Source: Bacteroidaceae bacterium (GTDB lineage Bacteria; Bacteroidota; Bacteroidia; Bacteroidales; Bacteroidaceae). From it: 64,000 bases of DNA. The stretch is taken from contig JAFRTJ010000025.1 in the NCBI GenBank assembly GCA_017427185.1, positions 22,952 to 86,951 of the forward strand, given 5' to 3'. The notes beneath the pieces were generated by a model. It was not told where the DNA came from, searched no databases, and saw only the letters and a list, made by a program, of their open reading frames with translations. Position numbers and translations under genes: made by a program. Numbering within the stretch: the stretch's first letter is position 1; each line of letters opens with the position of its first letter. This document shows, piece after piece, positions 36,398-44,993 of the stretch.

Positions 36398-36822
36398 TTT
36401 CCAATGAATTTAAGAAACTCCTCGTAGGAATGGATATAGTCATCTGCATCGTAGAAATCAGATGCCAGGCATACGCAGGATGCATGCTGAGTGAAATCAG
36501 ATTGGATACTCCAGATTCCAGGAGGAATCAAAATACCCACATTTGGTTTGTCCATCAACAAAGTAACTTTCACATCACCATCATCAAGCAGAATCCGAAA
36601 GCTTCCTCCCAAAGGGAACAACACCATAGAGCATGTGCGGTGAGCATGATCGCCACGAGCACTGCCATCTGTGATTCCGTAAGTCCAGAATACTCGCTTG
36701 ATCTCAAAAGGAATCTCCTTCATGCATTGACCATAAGCAAGCATTCCTCTCTCATCCACAACGTTAGGCAACGAGATCAACTTACAACCTTGGGGCAAAA
36801 CCTGCGAATCAACTTTATGCAT
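36394..36822 (-). CDS. fdtA: dTDP-6-deoxy-3,4-keto-hexulose isomerase (FdtA/QdtA-like cupin)
   Basis: 142 residues from ATG 36822. A GTG at 36840 lies inside the -7 box and was rejected. A single cupin domain carries the family pattern IKRVFWTYG, then RGDHAHRTC with the two conserved His residues, LDDG, '[15 protein letters not shown]' and a C-terminal '[16 protein letters not shown]'. The enzyme interconverts dTDP-4-keto-6-deoxyglucose with the 3-keto sugar, the substrate of the downstream aminotransferase. FdtA (galacto) and QdtA (gluco) cannot be separated by eye. RmlA/RmlB must be supplied elsewhere. Products feed surface polysaccharide or glycoprotein glycans. Confidence 0.82.
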   Translation of the reverse strand: MHKVDSQVLPQGCKLISLPNVVDERGMLAYGQCMKEIPFEIKRVFWTYGITDGSARGDHAHRTCSMVLFPLGGSFRILLDDGDVKVTLLMDKPNVGILIPPGIWSIQSDFTQHASCVCLASDFYDADDYIHSYEEFLKFIGK

Positions 36823-36839
36823 TCCGAACAAATTTTTCA

Positions 36840-36847
36840 CAAAGATA
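36840..36847 (-). promoter_or_regulatory. -7 box of the fdtA operon
   Basis: Minus-strand TATCTTTG, 17 bp before the ATG at 36822. No correctly spaced TTG is visible. It lies back-to-back with the tRNA promoter. Confidence 0.45.
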
Positions 36848-36867
36848 AAAAAAAATCATGGATTTGT

Positions 36868-36898
36868 TTGTAGGATTAACAAAAAAACTCTACCTTTG
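36868..36898 (+). promoter_or_regulatory. Promoter of the tRNA-Ser/tRNA-Glu unit
   Basis: TTG (36868-36870), 20-bp spacer, TACCTTTG (36891-36898). Full consensus match, 51 bp before the tRNA-Ser. Confidence 0.65.
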
Positions 36899-36949
36899 CA
36901 CCGCATTTGAGAGAAATGCCTGCCAGAAGCAGTGAATTTTGGTGAGGAA

Positions 36950-37039
36950 GGAAGTTTGGGTGAGTGGCTGAAACCACCAGTTTGCTAAACTGACGTGCGG
37001 GTAACCGTACCGGGGGTTCGAATCCCCCAGCTTCCGCCA
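36950..37039 (+). tRNA. tRNA-Ser(GCT)
   Basis: 90 nt including an encoded 3' CCA. The acceptor GGAAGTT pairs with AGCTTCC (one G-T pair). The anticodon loop TTGCTAA gives GCT (AGC/AGU codons). A long variable arm (ACGTGCGGGTAACCGTACC) and T arm GGGGGTTCGAATCCCCC are as expected for a class II serine tRNA. Confidence 0.95.
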
Positions 37040-37063
37040 GAAACATTTCTCGAAATGCGAAAC

Positions 37064-37135
37064 GGCGCTTTCGTCTAGCGGCTAGGACACATGCCTCTCA
37101 CGCATGGAACACGGGTTCGATTCCCGTAGGCGCTA
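37064..37135 (+). tRNA. tRNA-Glu(CTC)
   Basis: 72 nt without encoded CCA. Acceptor GGCGCTT pairs with AGGCGCT, with a G1-U72 wobble. Anticodon stem CATGC/GCATG encloses CTCTCAC, giving anticodon CTC. T arm ACGGG-TTCGATT-CCCGT. It lies 24 bp after tRNA-Ser and before a terminator. Confidence 0.93.
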
Positions 37136-37140
37136 CAACA

Positions 37141-37168
37141 AATACCATTTTACAATGGTATTTTTTTT
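37141..37168 (+). terminator. Intrinsic terminator of the tRNA unit
   Basis: Stem AATACCATT / AATGGTATT with TTAC loop, then an 8-T run (37161-37168). It directly follows tRNA-Glu. Confidence 0.9.
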
Positions 37169-37210
37169 GTATGATTTTCACGATGCTTCAAAAAATGGAT
37201 AGTTATAAGT

Positions 37211-37464
37211 CACACAGAAAGCACAGAAATTCACAGAAAGGATTATACCAACGAGGCAGCCCTCTTTTTTTTGCAGATGACAAGTTTTAATTTGTCTGAA
37301 GACTTTATGAAAGCGAGCTTTCAATTAATCTTCTGCCAAATCAAAACCTTTATTATAGGAATAAAGCAATCCTACACAGGATTGTCATCTGCAAAAAAAC
37401 ATTTCCTTTATTTCATTTATTTATGCGGGACAAAAAAATCTGTGCTTTCCGTGTTTTCTGTGTG
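37211..37464. repeat. MITE-like element with nested inverted repeats
   Basis: Outer arms: CACACAGAAA (37211-37220) against TTTCTGTGTG (37455-37464), with further imperfect pairing inside (GAAAGCACAGA). Inner arms: an 18-bp perfect inverted repeat at 37266-37283 and 37382-37399 (core TTGCAGATGACAA). Smaller hairpins inside are GAAAGC-GA-GCTTTC (37308-37321) and CAATCCT-ACAC-AGGATTG (37367-37384). No convincing coding frame. The flanking gap to 37866 holds only AT-rich sequence, a short GTCATC-type repeat near 37536-37555 and the fimbrial promoter. Confidence 0.6.
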
Positions 37465-37815
37465 AAATTAATTCGTGTTCGAAAGTTTGTAGTGAATTAG
37501 CATCACCCTCATCATGACGTCTCTCCAGCTCGTTATCGTCATCGTCATCGTCGATCTCAATCAGTCTAGAACTTTCGGCTTTACTACTTAACTACATAGC
37601 TACTTAACTACTGACTACATAAATACCTCAGAAATTTCACTAATCGTGTTTTATTACTTTATACAGCAAAAAAACACATTGCACATCTAAGTATTTAATC
37701 TACAAGAAATAAATACAAATTCTGCAGGAATGTTAAAGGAAAAGAAAAAATGCTAAAGAAAGTTAAATATACGATTTTGTTGTTAAGATATGATATGTTT
37801 TTTCTTAAAAAAAAC

Positions 37816-37823
37816 TACTTTTG
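37816..37823 (+). promoter_or_regulatory. -7 box of the fimbrial operon
   Basis: TACTTTTG, 43 bp before the DUF3575 start. The -33 region reads TATG (37793-37796), 19 bp upstream, a weak match. A weak -33 fits a promoter needing an activator (inference). Confidence 0.5.
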
Positions 37824-37866
37824 CAAAAGTTTTTGATAAAACAACCTTAAAAAACAACTTAAGCGT

Positions 37867-38454
37867 ATGCAGTACATACAAAGGACCATAAGCAGATCCT
37901 TCTTTTTGTTTTTGCTGTTCTTTATGGCAGCAGGCAATCAATCAAAGGCCCAGATTTCGTTGAAGAACAACCTGCTTTATGATGCCAGCCTCACTCCGAA
38001 TCTGAGCATGGAAATAGGTTTGGCACCCAAGTGGACATTCGACACCACCTTTGGCATTAATCCTTGGGAGTTTAGCAACAACAAGAAGTGGCGTCACTGG
38101 ATGCTGCAACCTGAAGCACGTTATTGGTTCTGCCAAGCATTCAATGGTCATTTCGTTGGTTTCCATCTTATGGGTGGCGAGTTCAATGCAGGTGGTGTGA
38201 AGTTCCCCTTTGGCATAGCACCCTGCCTGCACAACAATCGTTATGAAGGATGGTTTGCTGGTGGTGGTTTCGTCTATGGCTATCAGTGGCCAATCACCCG
38301 TCACTTCAGTGTGGAGGGTGTTGTCGGAGTAGGTTATGACTATCTGAAATATAAAGAATTCCCTTGTGAGGAATGCGGCATTCAGACCGGTAGTGGTCAC
38401 TACAACTACTTTGGCCCCACGAAACTTGCTTTTAACCTGATTTACAACTTCTAA
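37867..38454 (+). CDS. DUF3575 fimbrial-locus protein
   Basis: 195 residues. SPI signal ~1-29 (SKAQ). The mature part begins SLKNNLLYDASLTPNLSMEIGL, with repeated amphipathic strands, many Trp/Tyr/Phe residues and a C-terminal aromatic (LIYNF), consistent with a small outer-membrane beta-barrel. DUF3575 genes are regularly first in type V fimbrial loci of Bacteroidales, followed by DUF3868, as here (11 bp gap). Its exact part in pilus assembly is unknown; a role in outer-membrane secretion or anchoring is inferred from location. Confidence 0.82.
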   Translation: MQYIQRTISRSFFLFLLFFMAAGNQSKAQISLKNNLLYDASLTPNLSMEIGLAPKWTFDTTFGINPWEFSNNKKWRHWMLQPEARYWFCQAFNGHFVGFHLMGGEFNAGGVKFPFGIAPCLHNNRYEGWFAGGGFVYGYQWPITRHFSVEGVVGVGYDYLKYKEFPCEECGIQTGSGHYNYFGPTKLAFNLIYNF

Positions 38455-38465
38455 TTATATATATA

Positions 38466-39950
38466 ATGTATACGACTATCAAGTTACGCCATATTCTTGC
38501 AGGCCTGTTTGTCGTGGCCTTCCACCCCTTATTCGCCCAGACCCTGAGCGACGGACAGACAGTGGTGAAGAATGCGCTGATCACCCCAAGGGACAATCAG
38601 TTGCTGCTTACCATGGATGTTTGTCTTGATGAACTAAGGCTGAAAAACAAACAGTCAGTAGTGCTCCATCCTGTGCTTACCTCCCTCGACAACACTCGTC
38701 GTGTTGCATTCGATCCTATGGTCATCGACAGCCATGCACAGTATGTCCTTTATCAGCGCGGACAATCAAACGAAGCATACTCCAATGTTCGTCACGTAAA
38801 GCACAAGAACAAGAAACCCCTCACAGTGCCCTATGTCAGCACCATTCCTTATGAATCATGGATGGATTCGTATCAGCTGTTGCTCGAGGAAGACCTCTGC
38901 GCCTGTGGAGACCTCTCGTCGATGCCATACGTACCATCCCTGCTTCGTGATGTACCACCAAATCCACTCGACCTCATTTCTTTAGTCAATGCTACCCCTG
39001 CTCCTGTGAAGCCTACGCTCAACTTGCATGGCTCTGCATTCATCAATTTCGTGGTGAACCGCTGGGAAATGAAGCCTGACTACATGGACAACCGTCGTGA
39101 ACTGCGAAAGATTACCGATACACTCGACATCATGGTGCAAGATCCTAACATTACTGTACGTGAAGTGAAGATTCACGGTTGGGCATCACCTGAGTCTCCC
39201 TATCAGCACAACAGCATGCTGGCTACCAATCGAGCCAAGTCTCTCACCGACTATGTGCGCAAGACCTATGACCTGCCTGCAGATGTTTTTGCTCCTGCTG
39301 AGGCAACGCCAGAGAACTGGATTGGATTGCGTCAGGCTGTCAGCGAAATGACCTTCTCTGAATTGCCACATCGCACAGAAATCTTGCAAATTATTGATAA
39401 GGTACTGGCAGACCTCGACCGTGGTGTCACCAACCAAGCCGATCGCGACGAGCAGACCCTCAAGACCAAGTATTCTGAGGAGTACCGTTATCTGCTGCAG
39501 AATGTATATCCCAGCCTGCGCCGTTCCGACTACGACATTTCCTTTGACATCCGTAAGTTCACACTGGAGGAAGCCAAGAAGATCTATACAACACGTCCCC
39601 ACCACCTCTCGCTCCACGAGCTTTGGCAAGTGGCCAACACCTATGAGCCTTATAGCGACGAATACAACCAGGTGGTGCAGAAGACACTCAACATCTACCC
39701 TGACTCTACTGTTGCACTTATTAATTTAGCCAATGTGGCACTCCATCAGGGCGACAAGCTGAAGGCTGAAACCCTGCTGAAGGATGCTGGTGAAAGCGCT
39801 GAGGCATTGAATGCTCGTGCCGTTCTTTACATCCTTCAGAAGCGTTACGATGAAGCCAGTCTCATGCTCGACCGTGCAGAGAAACTAGGCATCGACGTGA
39901 GTCGCAACCGCGAGGTCATCCAAAAAATGATTCCATATAAGGACAGATAA
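38466..39950 (+). CDS. DUF3868/OmpA-like fimbrial-locus protein
   Basis: 494 residues. Signal peptide ~1-24 (LFAQ). The N-terminal ~25-180 is the DUF3868-type region (SDGQTVVKNALITPRDNQLLLTMD). The middle ~195-300 resembles an OmpA C-terminal peptidoglycan-binding fold (SAFINFVVNRWEMKPDYMDN, VKIHGWASPESPYQHN, LATNRAKSLTDYV). Residues ~380-494 form TPR-like helices (ALINLANVALHQGDKLKAE, AVLYILQKRYDEA). It probably links the pilus machinery to the cell wall. It sits between DUF3575 and the Mfa1-like pilin; a 53-bp gap separates it from the pilin gene. Confidence 0.8.
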   Translation: MYTTIKLRHILAGLFVVAFHPLFAQTLSDGQTVVKNALITPRDNQLLLTMDVCLDELRLKNKQSVVLHPVLTSLDNTRRVAFDPMVIDSHAQYVLYQRGQSNEAYSNVRHVKHKNKKPLTVPYVSTIPYESWMDSYQLLLEEDLCACGDLSSMPYVPSLLRDVPPNPLDLISLVNATPAPVKPTLNLHGSAFINFVVNRWEMKPDYMDNRRELRKITDTLDIMVQDPNITVREVKIHGWASPESPYQHNSMLATNRAKSLTDYVRKTYDLPADVFAPAEATPENWIGLRQAVSEMTFSELPHRTEILQIIDKVLADLDRGVTNQADRDEQTLKTKYSEEYRYLLQNVYPSLRRSDYDISFDIRKFTLEEAKKIYTTRPHHLSLHELWQVANTYEPYSDEYNQVVQKTLNIYPDSTVALINLANVALHQGDKLKAETLLKDAGESAEALNARAVLYILQKRYDEASLMLDRAEKLGIDVSRNREVIQKMIPYKDR

Positions 39951-40003
39951 CAATATATTTCATTACAAATTTATTTCTTTTATTAATTCCACTTTTTAAA
40001 TTT

Positions 40004-42082
40004 ATGAAAAAATTAAGTTTTCTCGCTCTCGCAGCAGCTGGATTGCTGTTCGGAGCATGTTCAAACGACAACGAGATTCAGGGTGTAGCAAACAACCCCT
40101 ACAATCTCATTGAAGGCGAGAGCTCTTGGATTGCCCTTGGTATCTCTATGCCTGGCGACGAGATCACTCGTGCTAACGAGGATCTTACGGATGGTGAAGC
40201 AACTGAGTATGCAGTAAAAAGCGGTACTCTCTATCTCTTCAAAGGTACCAACGAAAATGATGCTGTTTACTTTGAAAAGTATACAATTAAAACAGCATTT
40301 AATTTGGAAGACGAAGACAATGTTCCCGAGGGAAATAATCTTACCCCTAAAGATGGTGAAATTACTTCTACCAGTGAGAGAATGGTACAGGAGATTACGG
40401 CTCCCGAACTCGGCGTTGACGACAAACTGTATGCCTATGTTGTCCTGAATGACCAGAAAAATGTTACTATCAATGCCACTCCAAATACCACTACAGGTGC
40501 TCAGTTCAAGAAACAGCAACTGAAGGCCATTGGTATTGAAAATGAGGCATTGGGCTATGGTGCCATTGGAGATGGTGGTCTCGTAATGACCAGTGTACCC
40601 ATCGCTACCACTGCCGGTGGTCAGTCTGACCCCACTGGCGCAAATATCATCACGTTCACAGAAATCAACAAGAGTGCAATCTACAAGACCAAGGCTGAAG
40701 CAGAGGCTCCAGGTGCTCAAATGGCTTGTATCTACGTGGAGCGTGCTGCCGTAAAGGTAGAGGTGAAACTTGGTGCTGGCTTTAGTATTAAACTCGATGG
40801 AGAAGAGAAAATCACAATTCCTGCTAACAAAGTTAAATGGGGATTAGGAAATGTAAACTTTGGTGGAACTGCTGATGTTGCCGGTATTACTCCTCAAGGC
40901 TACTACAACACTCGCCAATTCAACAGTACCTGGCTGCCTTACAACAATCAGGAGGCAAATCCTGAATACCTGCGCTGGCGTATGGTTGGTCGCACACGTT
41001 TCTTTAATGCAAACCATACCCCCAACCCTGCATTCCGCACTTACTTCGCTGAGGACCCCAACTACACAGGTACTCAACCCACTACCCACTGGGAAAATGG
41101 TAAGGAAGTAGCTGGCTACAATGGCAAAGACGGTTACAATGCCTACACAGGTCTGCTTAACGCACAACTGTCCGAATATCCACTTAATCCAGATGATATC
41201 ACATACACATACGAGAACACCTTCGACGAGAACTCTCAGATTTTCCGCAACACCACTTATGTAGGTGTACAGGTAGACATCAACAATGGTAATGCTTTCT
41301 ACACAATGCAGGGTCAGCCCAACACGAAGTTGGCTGATGTTAATGCTATCAAGGCTGTTCTCACCACACGATTGAGCGACAACATCAACCAACGCAGGAA
41401 TTCAATTCAGAGTGCCATCATTGCAGACCTGGGCAAGACTACAGCTGAGGGCCGTACAATTTCTGAAGGCGTCACATCAGTGACATTTGACATCCCCGTT
41501 GCAGTTACTCTTGGCGAAGTTGATGCTGAAACAGGCGAGCAGGCATATACCGTTAAGTTGAGCTTGGATAACATTAAGACAGATGGTGCAGCAGCATCTG
41601 CTGCAGACCAAGCTGCCGTTAATGCTCTTGCTAAGGCTTATCTGTCGGATGACACCGCAGGTAACATTGATAATCCCGCCAACTCTAAAGTTTACAAGTA
41701 CACTGATGGTTTATCTTACTATACTGAACGCATCAAGCACTTCGGAGATGTTGAAACACCTTGGGGCGCTCCAGCTGAGGCATACAATAATTATCAACTG
41801 GATTATCCTGCAAATGGTCAGCAGACCTTTGGCGAAACTCCTGTTTTGCACATCTTCGGTACTGATCGTGCTAACGCATGGCTGGGTCGCTGGGGTGTTG
41901 TCCGCAACAACTGGTATGTACTCACTCTGAAAGGAATCGAAGGAATTGGTTCACCCGTTCCCGTGGACTTCAGTGGTGAAGCAGGTAACACACCCGACGA
42001 CAATCCTCCAACGAGCTACTTCATCTCTGCAGAAATTCATATCCTGCCTTGGGTAAAGCGTACCCAGGATGTAGTATTCTAA
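40004..42082 (+). CDS. Mfa1-like major fimbrillin (type V pilin) precursor lipoprotein
   Basis: 692 residues. The signal ends in lipobox FGAC. A short leader with an Arg (EITRANED, ~50) could hold the protease processing site that frees the donor-strand groove, as in Porphyromonas fimbrillins; Prevotella lacks gingipain-type specificity, so the protease is unknown. The C-terminal part carries the family pattern WGVVRNNWYVLTLKGIEGIGSPVP and ends in IHILPWVKRTQDVVF, the likely donor strand. The size is large for Mfa1 (~560), with added Asn/Thr-rich segments. A strong terminator follows, implying pilin is made in excess over the genes beyond. Confidence 0.82.
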   Translation: MKKLSFLALAAAGLLFGACSNDNEIQGVANNPYNLIEGESSWIALGISMPGDEITRANEDLTDGEATEYAVKSGTLYLFKGTNENDAVYFEKYTIKTAFNLEDEDNVPEGNNLTPKDGEITSTSERMVQEITAPELGVDDKLYAYVVLNDQKNVTINATPNTTTGAQFKKQQLKAIGIENEALGYGAIGDGGLVMTSVPIATTAGGQSDPTGANIITFTEINKSAIYKTKAEAEAPGAQMACIYVERAAVKVEVKLGAGFSIKLDGEEKITIPANKVKWGLGNVNFGGTADVAGITPQGYYNTRQFNSTWLPYNNQEANPEYLRWRMVGRTRFFNANHTPNPAFRTYFAEDPNYTGTQPTTHWENGKEVAGYNGKDGYNAYTGLLNAQLSEYPLNPDDITYTYENTFDENSQIFRNTTYVGVQVDINNGNAFYTMQGQPNTKLADVNAIKAVLTTRLSDNINQRRNSIQSAIIADLGKTTAEGRTISEGVTSVTFDIPVAVTLGEVDAETGEQAYTVKLSLDNIKTDGAAASAADQAAVNALAKAYLSDDTAGNIDNPANSKVYKYTDGLSYYTERIKHFGDVETPWGAPAEAYNNYQLDYPANGQQTFGETPVLHIFGTDRANAWLGRWGVVRNNWYVLTLKGIEGIGSPVPVDFSGEAGNTPDDNPPTSYFISAEIHILPWVKRTQDVVF

Positions 42083-42108
42083 TCGTACATATTAACAAGA
42101 CTATACAG

Positions 42109-42146
42109 AGTCGGGGGGCGGGAAGCCCCCACTCCCCGACTTTTTT
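42109..42146 (+). terminator. Intra-operon terminator/attenuator after the pilin gene
   Basis: GC-rich stem AGTCGGGG (42109-42116) / CCCCGACT (42134-42141) with T6. It lies between the pilin and its anchor, so it probably sets a high pilin-to-accessory ratio. Confidence 0.85.
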
Positions 42147-42195
42147 CATTGAAGATAAAGAAATCAGAATAAGTTGATTTGAAATCGTGAAACAA

Positions 42196-43353
42196 ATGCA
42201 GTTCATTCATAAGACATTCGTGGCCATAGTAGCCAGCATGGGCCTGACAGCCTGCTCCCTGATGAGTGATAGTCTCGAAGACTGTCCTCAGGGACTCAAC
42301 GTGGAGTTCGTCTACGACTACAACGTGGAAAGAGCAAACATGTTCAACGACCACGTGGGAAGCGTCACACTCTATGTCTATGACCAAGCCGGTCAACTGG
42401 TGCGCACACAGACGGAGGACAACACAGCCGCCTCACAACCATTGCGCAATCCCAACTACCGCATGACTGTCGACGGACTGCAACCTGGCGAATACCGTCT
42501 GGTGGCTCTTGCCAACCAGCGCAGCTATTCCATCATCAGCCAACTCCCTGGTGTACGCTATTTGCGCAACGGAGAGAATGGCTCCATGTCCAACCTCAAT
42601 GTTACTTTGGCCAATCAACCTGGGCAACAGGCAGCGACTGCCATCACCCAATCGCTTGATACACTGTGGCACGGAACTTTACGCTCAGCTCAGTACACCC
42701 AAAATCCCATCACTCGTGCCAATGCTCCTGAAATGGTAGCTGCACAGACTGTCACAGTCCGTCAACACGAGATGACAAAATGTGTCGTTAGTCTCGTGCG
42801 CGACACCAAACGTCTGCACATCTCACTCCGTCAGGGCGATGACCCCGCACATTGCGACATTGCCGACTATGATATCACAATCGTTGACCGCAACGGACAT
42901 CTCCTTTGGGACAACACTGTAGACACAGCTGAAGGCACCCCTGATGTGACTTACCAGCCATTTGCTAAATGGAACACTTATTATAGTAGAACCACCGCAC
43001 AAAGCTACGATGAACGGCCTGCCAACGATGACAATGTCGAGGAGACAGCTCACGCAGACATCGACTTCAATCGTCTCATGCTACGCATGGGCGACAGCAC
43101 AGTGAACCCCGCTATACTCAATATTGTCCATCGTCCCAGTGGCAAGACGGTGGCAACTATCAACCTGCCCGAAATATTATCACAAGGACGAGGCGCTTTC
43201 GAACGCCAGAACTATTCTGCTCAAGAATTCCTCGACCGAGCCTACGACTATCGACTCGACTTCATACTCGTCGGAGCACAGTGGAGATACATCCTTCTGG
43301 AGATCCACAACCTGCCCTGGTCAAAACGATTCCAGAACGTCACGCTCGAATAG
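42196..43353 (+). CDS. Mfa2/FimB-family fimbrial anchor lipoprotein
   Basis: 385 residues from ATG 42196 (GTG at 42187 is an alternative). The lipobox ends in LTAC. The mature start, EDCPQGLNVEFVYDYNVERANMF...GSVTLYVYDQAGQLV, is the FimB/Mfa2 family signature. These lipoproteins stop pilus growth and fix the fibre to the outer membrane. The end (IHNLPWSKRFQNVTLE) resembles the pilin end, as expected for a strand-exchange partner. The gene follows the attenuating terminator by 50 bp and precedes two minor fimbrillins. Confidence 0.82.
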   Translation: MQFIHKTFVAIVASMGLTACSLMSDSLEDCPQGLNVEFVYDYNVERANMFNDHVGSVTLYVYDQAGQLVRTQTEDNTAASQPLRNPNYRMTVDGLQPGEYRLVALANQRSYSIISQLPGVRYLRNGENGSMSNLNVTLANQPGQQAATAITQSLDTLWHGTLRSAQYTQNPITRANAPEMVAAQTVTVRQHEMTKCVVSLVRDTKRLHISLRQGDDPAHCDIADYDITIVDRNGHLLWDNTVDTAEGTPDVTYQPFAKWNTYYSRTTAQSYDERPANDDNVEETAHADIDFNRLMLRMGDSTVNPAILNIVHRPSGKTVATINLPEILSQGRGAFERQNYSAQEFLDRAYDYRLDFILVGAQWRYILLEIHNLPWSKRFQNVTLE

Positions 43354-43388
43354 TTGTCAATACGAATTAACATGAATATAACGAAAGC

Positions 43389-44987
43389 ATGAAATTGCTT
43401 CATTACATATTACCCTTAGCCGCGTTGCTCGCCATAGTCTCCTGCAGCGAAGACGAAGCATACTTCGACAAGAGAAAATTGTATTCCACCGACAGCATCT
43501 ATGTCAATCTGACATTGGATCTATCCAACAACTCTATCACCCGAGCAAATCCTAATGGTGGTGAGGAAGGCGATGGATGGGAATACGGTTATACAAACGA
43601 AAACACGTTGCATGACTTCTGTGTCTACGTACTTGATGGAAACAATGACATCAATTCCCCTGATAACACATCCTTTGCCGGCTATCGTTACTTTACAAAA
43701 GACGAGGTAAGAAAAGCTGATTCTGTCCATCAGCATTTTCTAAACTTGAAGGATTACTATCCTGAACAGGTAGTGAAAGATGTCACAACCTATAGATTTG
43801 CCATCCCCATCCTGAAGAGTCAGACAAATGAAGAACCCACAGGTTTCCGTTTTATCGTCGTTGCGAATTGTGGTAACCAACAGCAATATGCAACCACACT
43901 CGGTGCCTTACGCAATGCAAGGCCCGAAAAAACATGGACACCTGCCACAACCAGCAACCCCGCTTCTTGGTTCGTCATGACCAACGAGAACGACCAATAC
44001 CATGCCATGAAGGGCACCTCGGAATTTAATCCCTACAACCTCCATGTCACCATTGAGCGAATGGCTGCACGTATCGACTACGACCCCACAGGATGTACCC
44101 TTATCAGTGGCACACCTCGTTATGAGGTAAAGGGGGTAACTCCTGGCAACGAGGTGCTCGCACATCTCTACGTAGATCGCATGGCCATCGTTAACGGCAG
44201 TCAGCAGCCCTCCTACTTCTTCAAGCGTGTAGCCGATGATATCAACGGTACTAACCTAAAATATCTGGGCGACGAAACACCGATAGCGCGTGGTGAAGCA
44301 ACCAACTATGTCATCGATCCATACTCGACACAAAAAACAACACCTCCCAACAACGAGTTACTCACCACACTTTATGGCAACAGCCGTATAAGCAATGCAG
44401 CAGCCCTTGTTGGTAGCGATAAACCAACACTATCACTCACCTCAAACACTTTCCCCTACACTTTGGGATATGTCAACGAGAACACATTCGACGCACCCCA
44501 AGCGTGGAGCTACTATGCAACAGGTGTGGTTGTGCAGTGTCGCTATGCTCCACAAAAGCATTTCTATACCGCATACAATGCTACGACAGATGTCCTGACA
44601 GAGGGAGCATACGAATTGAACCAAACCTTCTACATGGTAGAACCCAACACGCCCACCATCGACGAAAGCCAGCGACTCTATTTCAAGAACGAAGCCGATG
44701 CAGTGGCTTACGCAACCAATACCGCCAAGAAACACTTCGGGAAAGTTGTGAAATACGAGAATGGGGTATGCTACTATTTCACCTATATGCGCCACTCGAA
44801 CAAGGTGGAAGTCATCCACAACACAATGGAGTTCGGCATCGTGCGCAACAACATCTATCGATTCAAGTTACTGCCAAATACGGGTCCTGGCACGCCCACA
44901 CCCGATCCTCGTCACCCAGAGGAACTGAAGGCGCGAGTTTACGTCAAGAAATGGCTCTCTGTAGAGCATCCTATTATATACGTCTAA
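43389..44987 (+). CDS. Mfa-like minor fimbrillin lipoprotein
   Basis: 532 residues. The lipobox ends in IVSC. A leader of ~50 residues has an Arg in NSITRANPN, the same place and context as the pilin. Fimbrillin-type body with VTIERMAARIDYDP (a recurring strand in these proteins: 'V.IER.AA.V.') and the C-terminal EFGIVRNNIYRFKLLPNTGPG, then PEELKARVYVKKWLSVEH. Likely an accessory or tip subunit in the Mfa3/Mfa4 position. It begins 35 bp after the anchor gene and ends 6 bp before the next. Confidence 0.75.
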   Translation: MKLLHYILPLAALLAIVSCSEDEAYFDKRKLYSTDSIYVNLTLDLSNNSITRANPNGGEEGDGWEYGYTNENTLHDFCVYVLDGNNDINSPDNTSFAGYRYFTKDEVRKADSVHQHFLNLKDYYPEQVVKDVTTYRFAIPILKSQTNEEPTGFRFIVVANCGNQQQYATTLGALRNARPEKTWTPATTSNPASWFVMTNENDQYHAMKGTSEFNPYNLHVTIERMAARIDYDPTGCTLISGTPRYEVKGVTPGNEVLAHLYVDRMAIVNGSQQPSYFFKRVADDINGTNLKYLGDETPIARGEATNYVIDPYSTQKTTPPNNELLTTLYGNSRISNAAALVGSDKPTLSLTSNTFPYTLGYVNENTFDAPQAWSYYATGVVVQCRYAPQKHFYTAYNATTDVLTEGAYELNQTFYMVEPNTPTIDESQRLYFKNEADAVAYATNTAKKHFGKVVKYENGVCYYFTYMRHSNKVEVIHNTMEFGIVRNNIYRFKLLPNTGPGTPTPDPRHPEELKARVYVKKWLSVEHPIIYV

Positions 44988-44993
44988 ACAAGT

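Noticed and set aside
37271..37465. 64-codon frame in the tRNA-fimbria gap
   Set aside because: It lies wholly within the inverted-repeat element and is explained by it.
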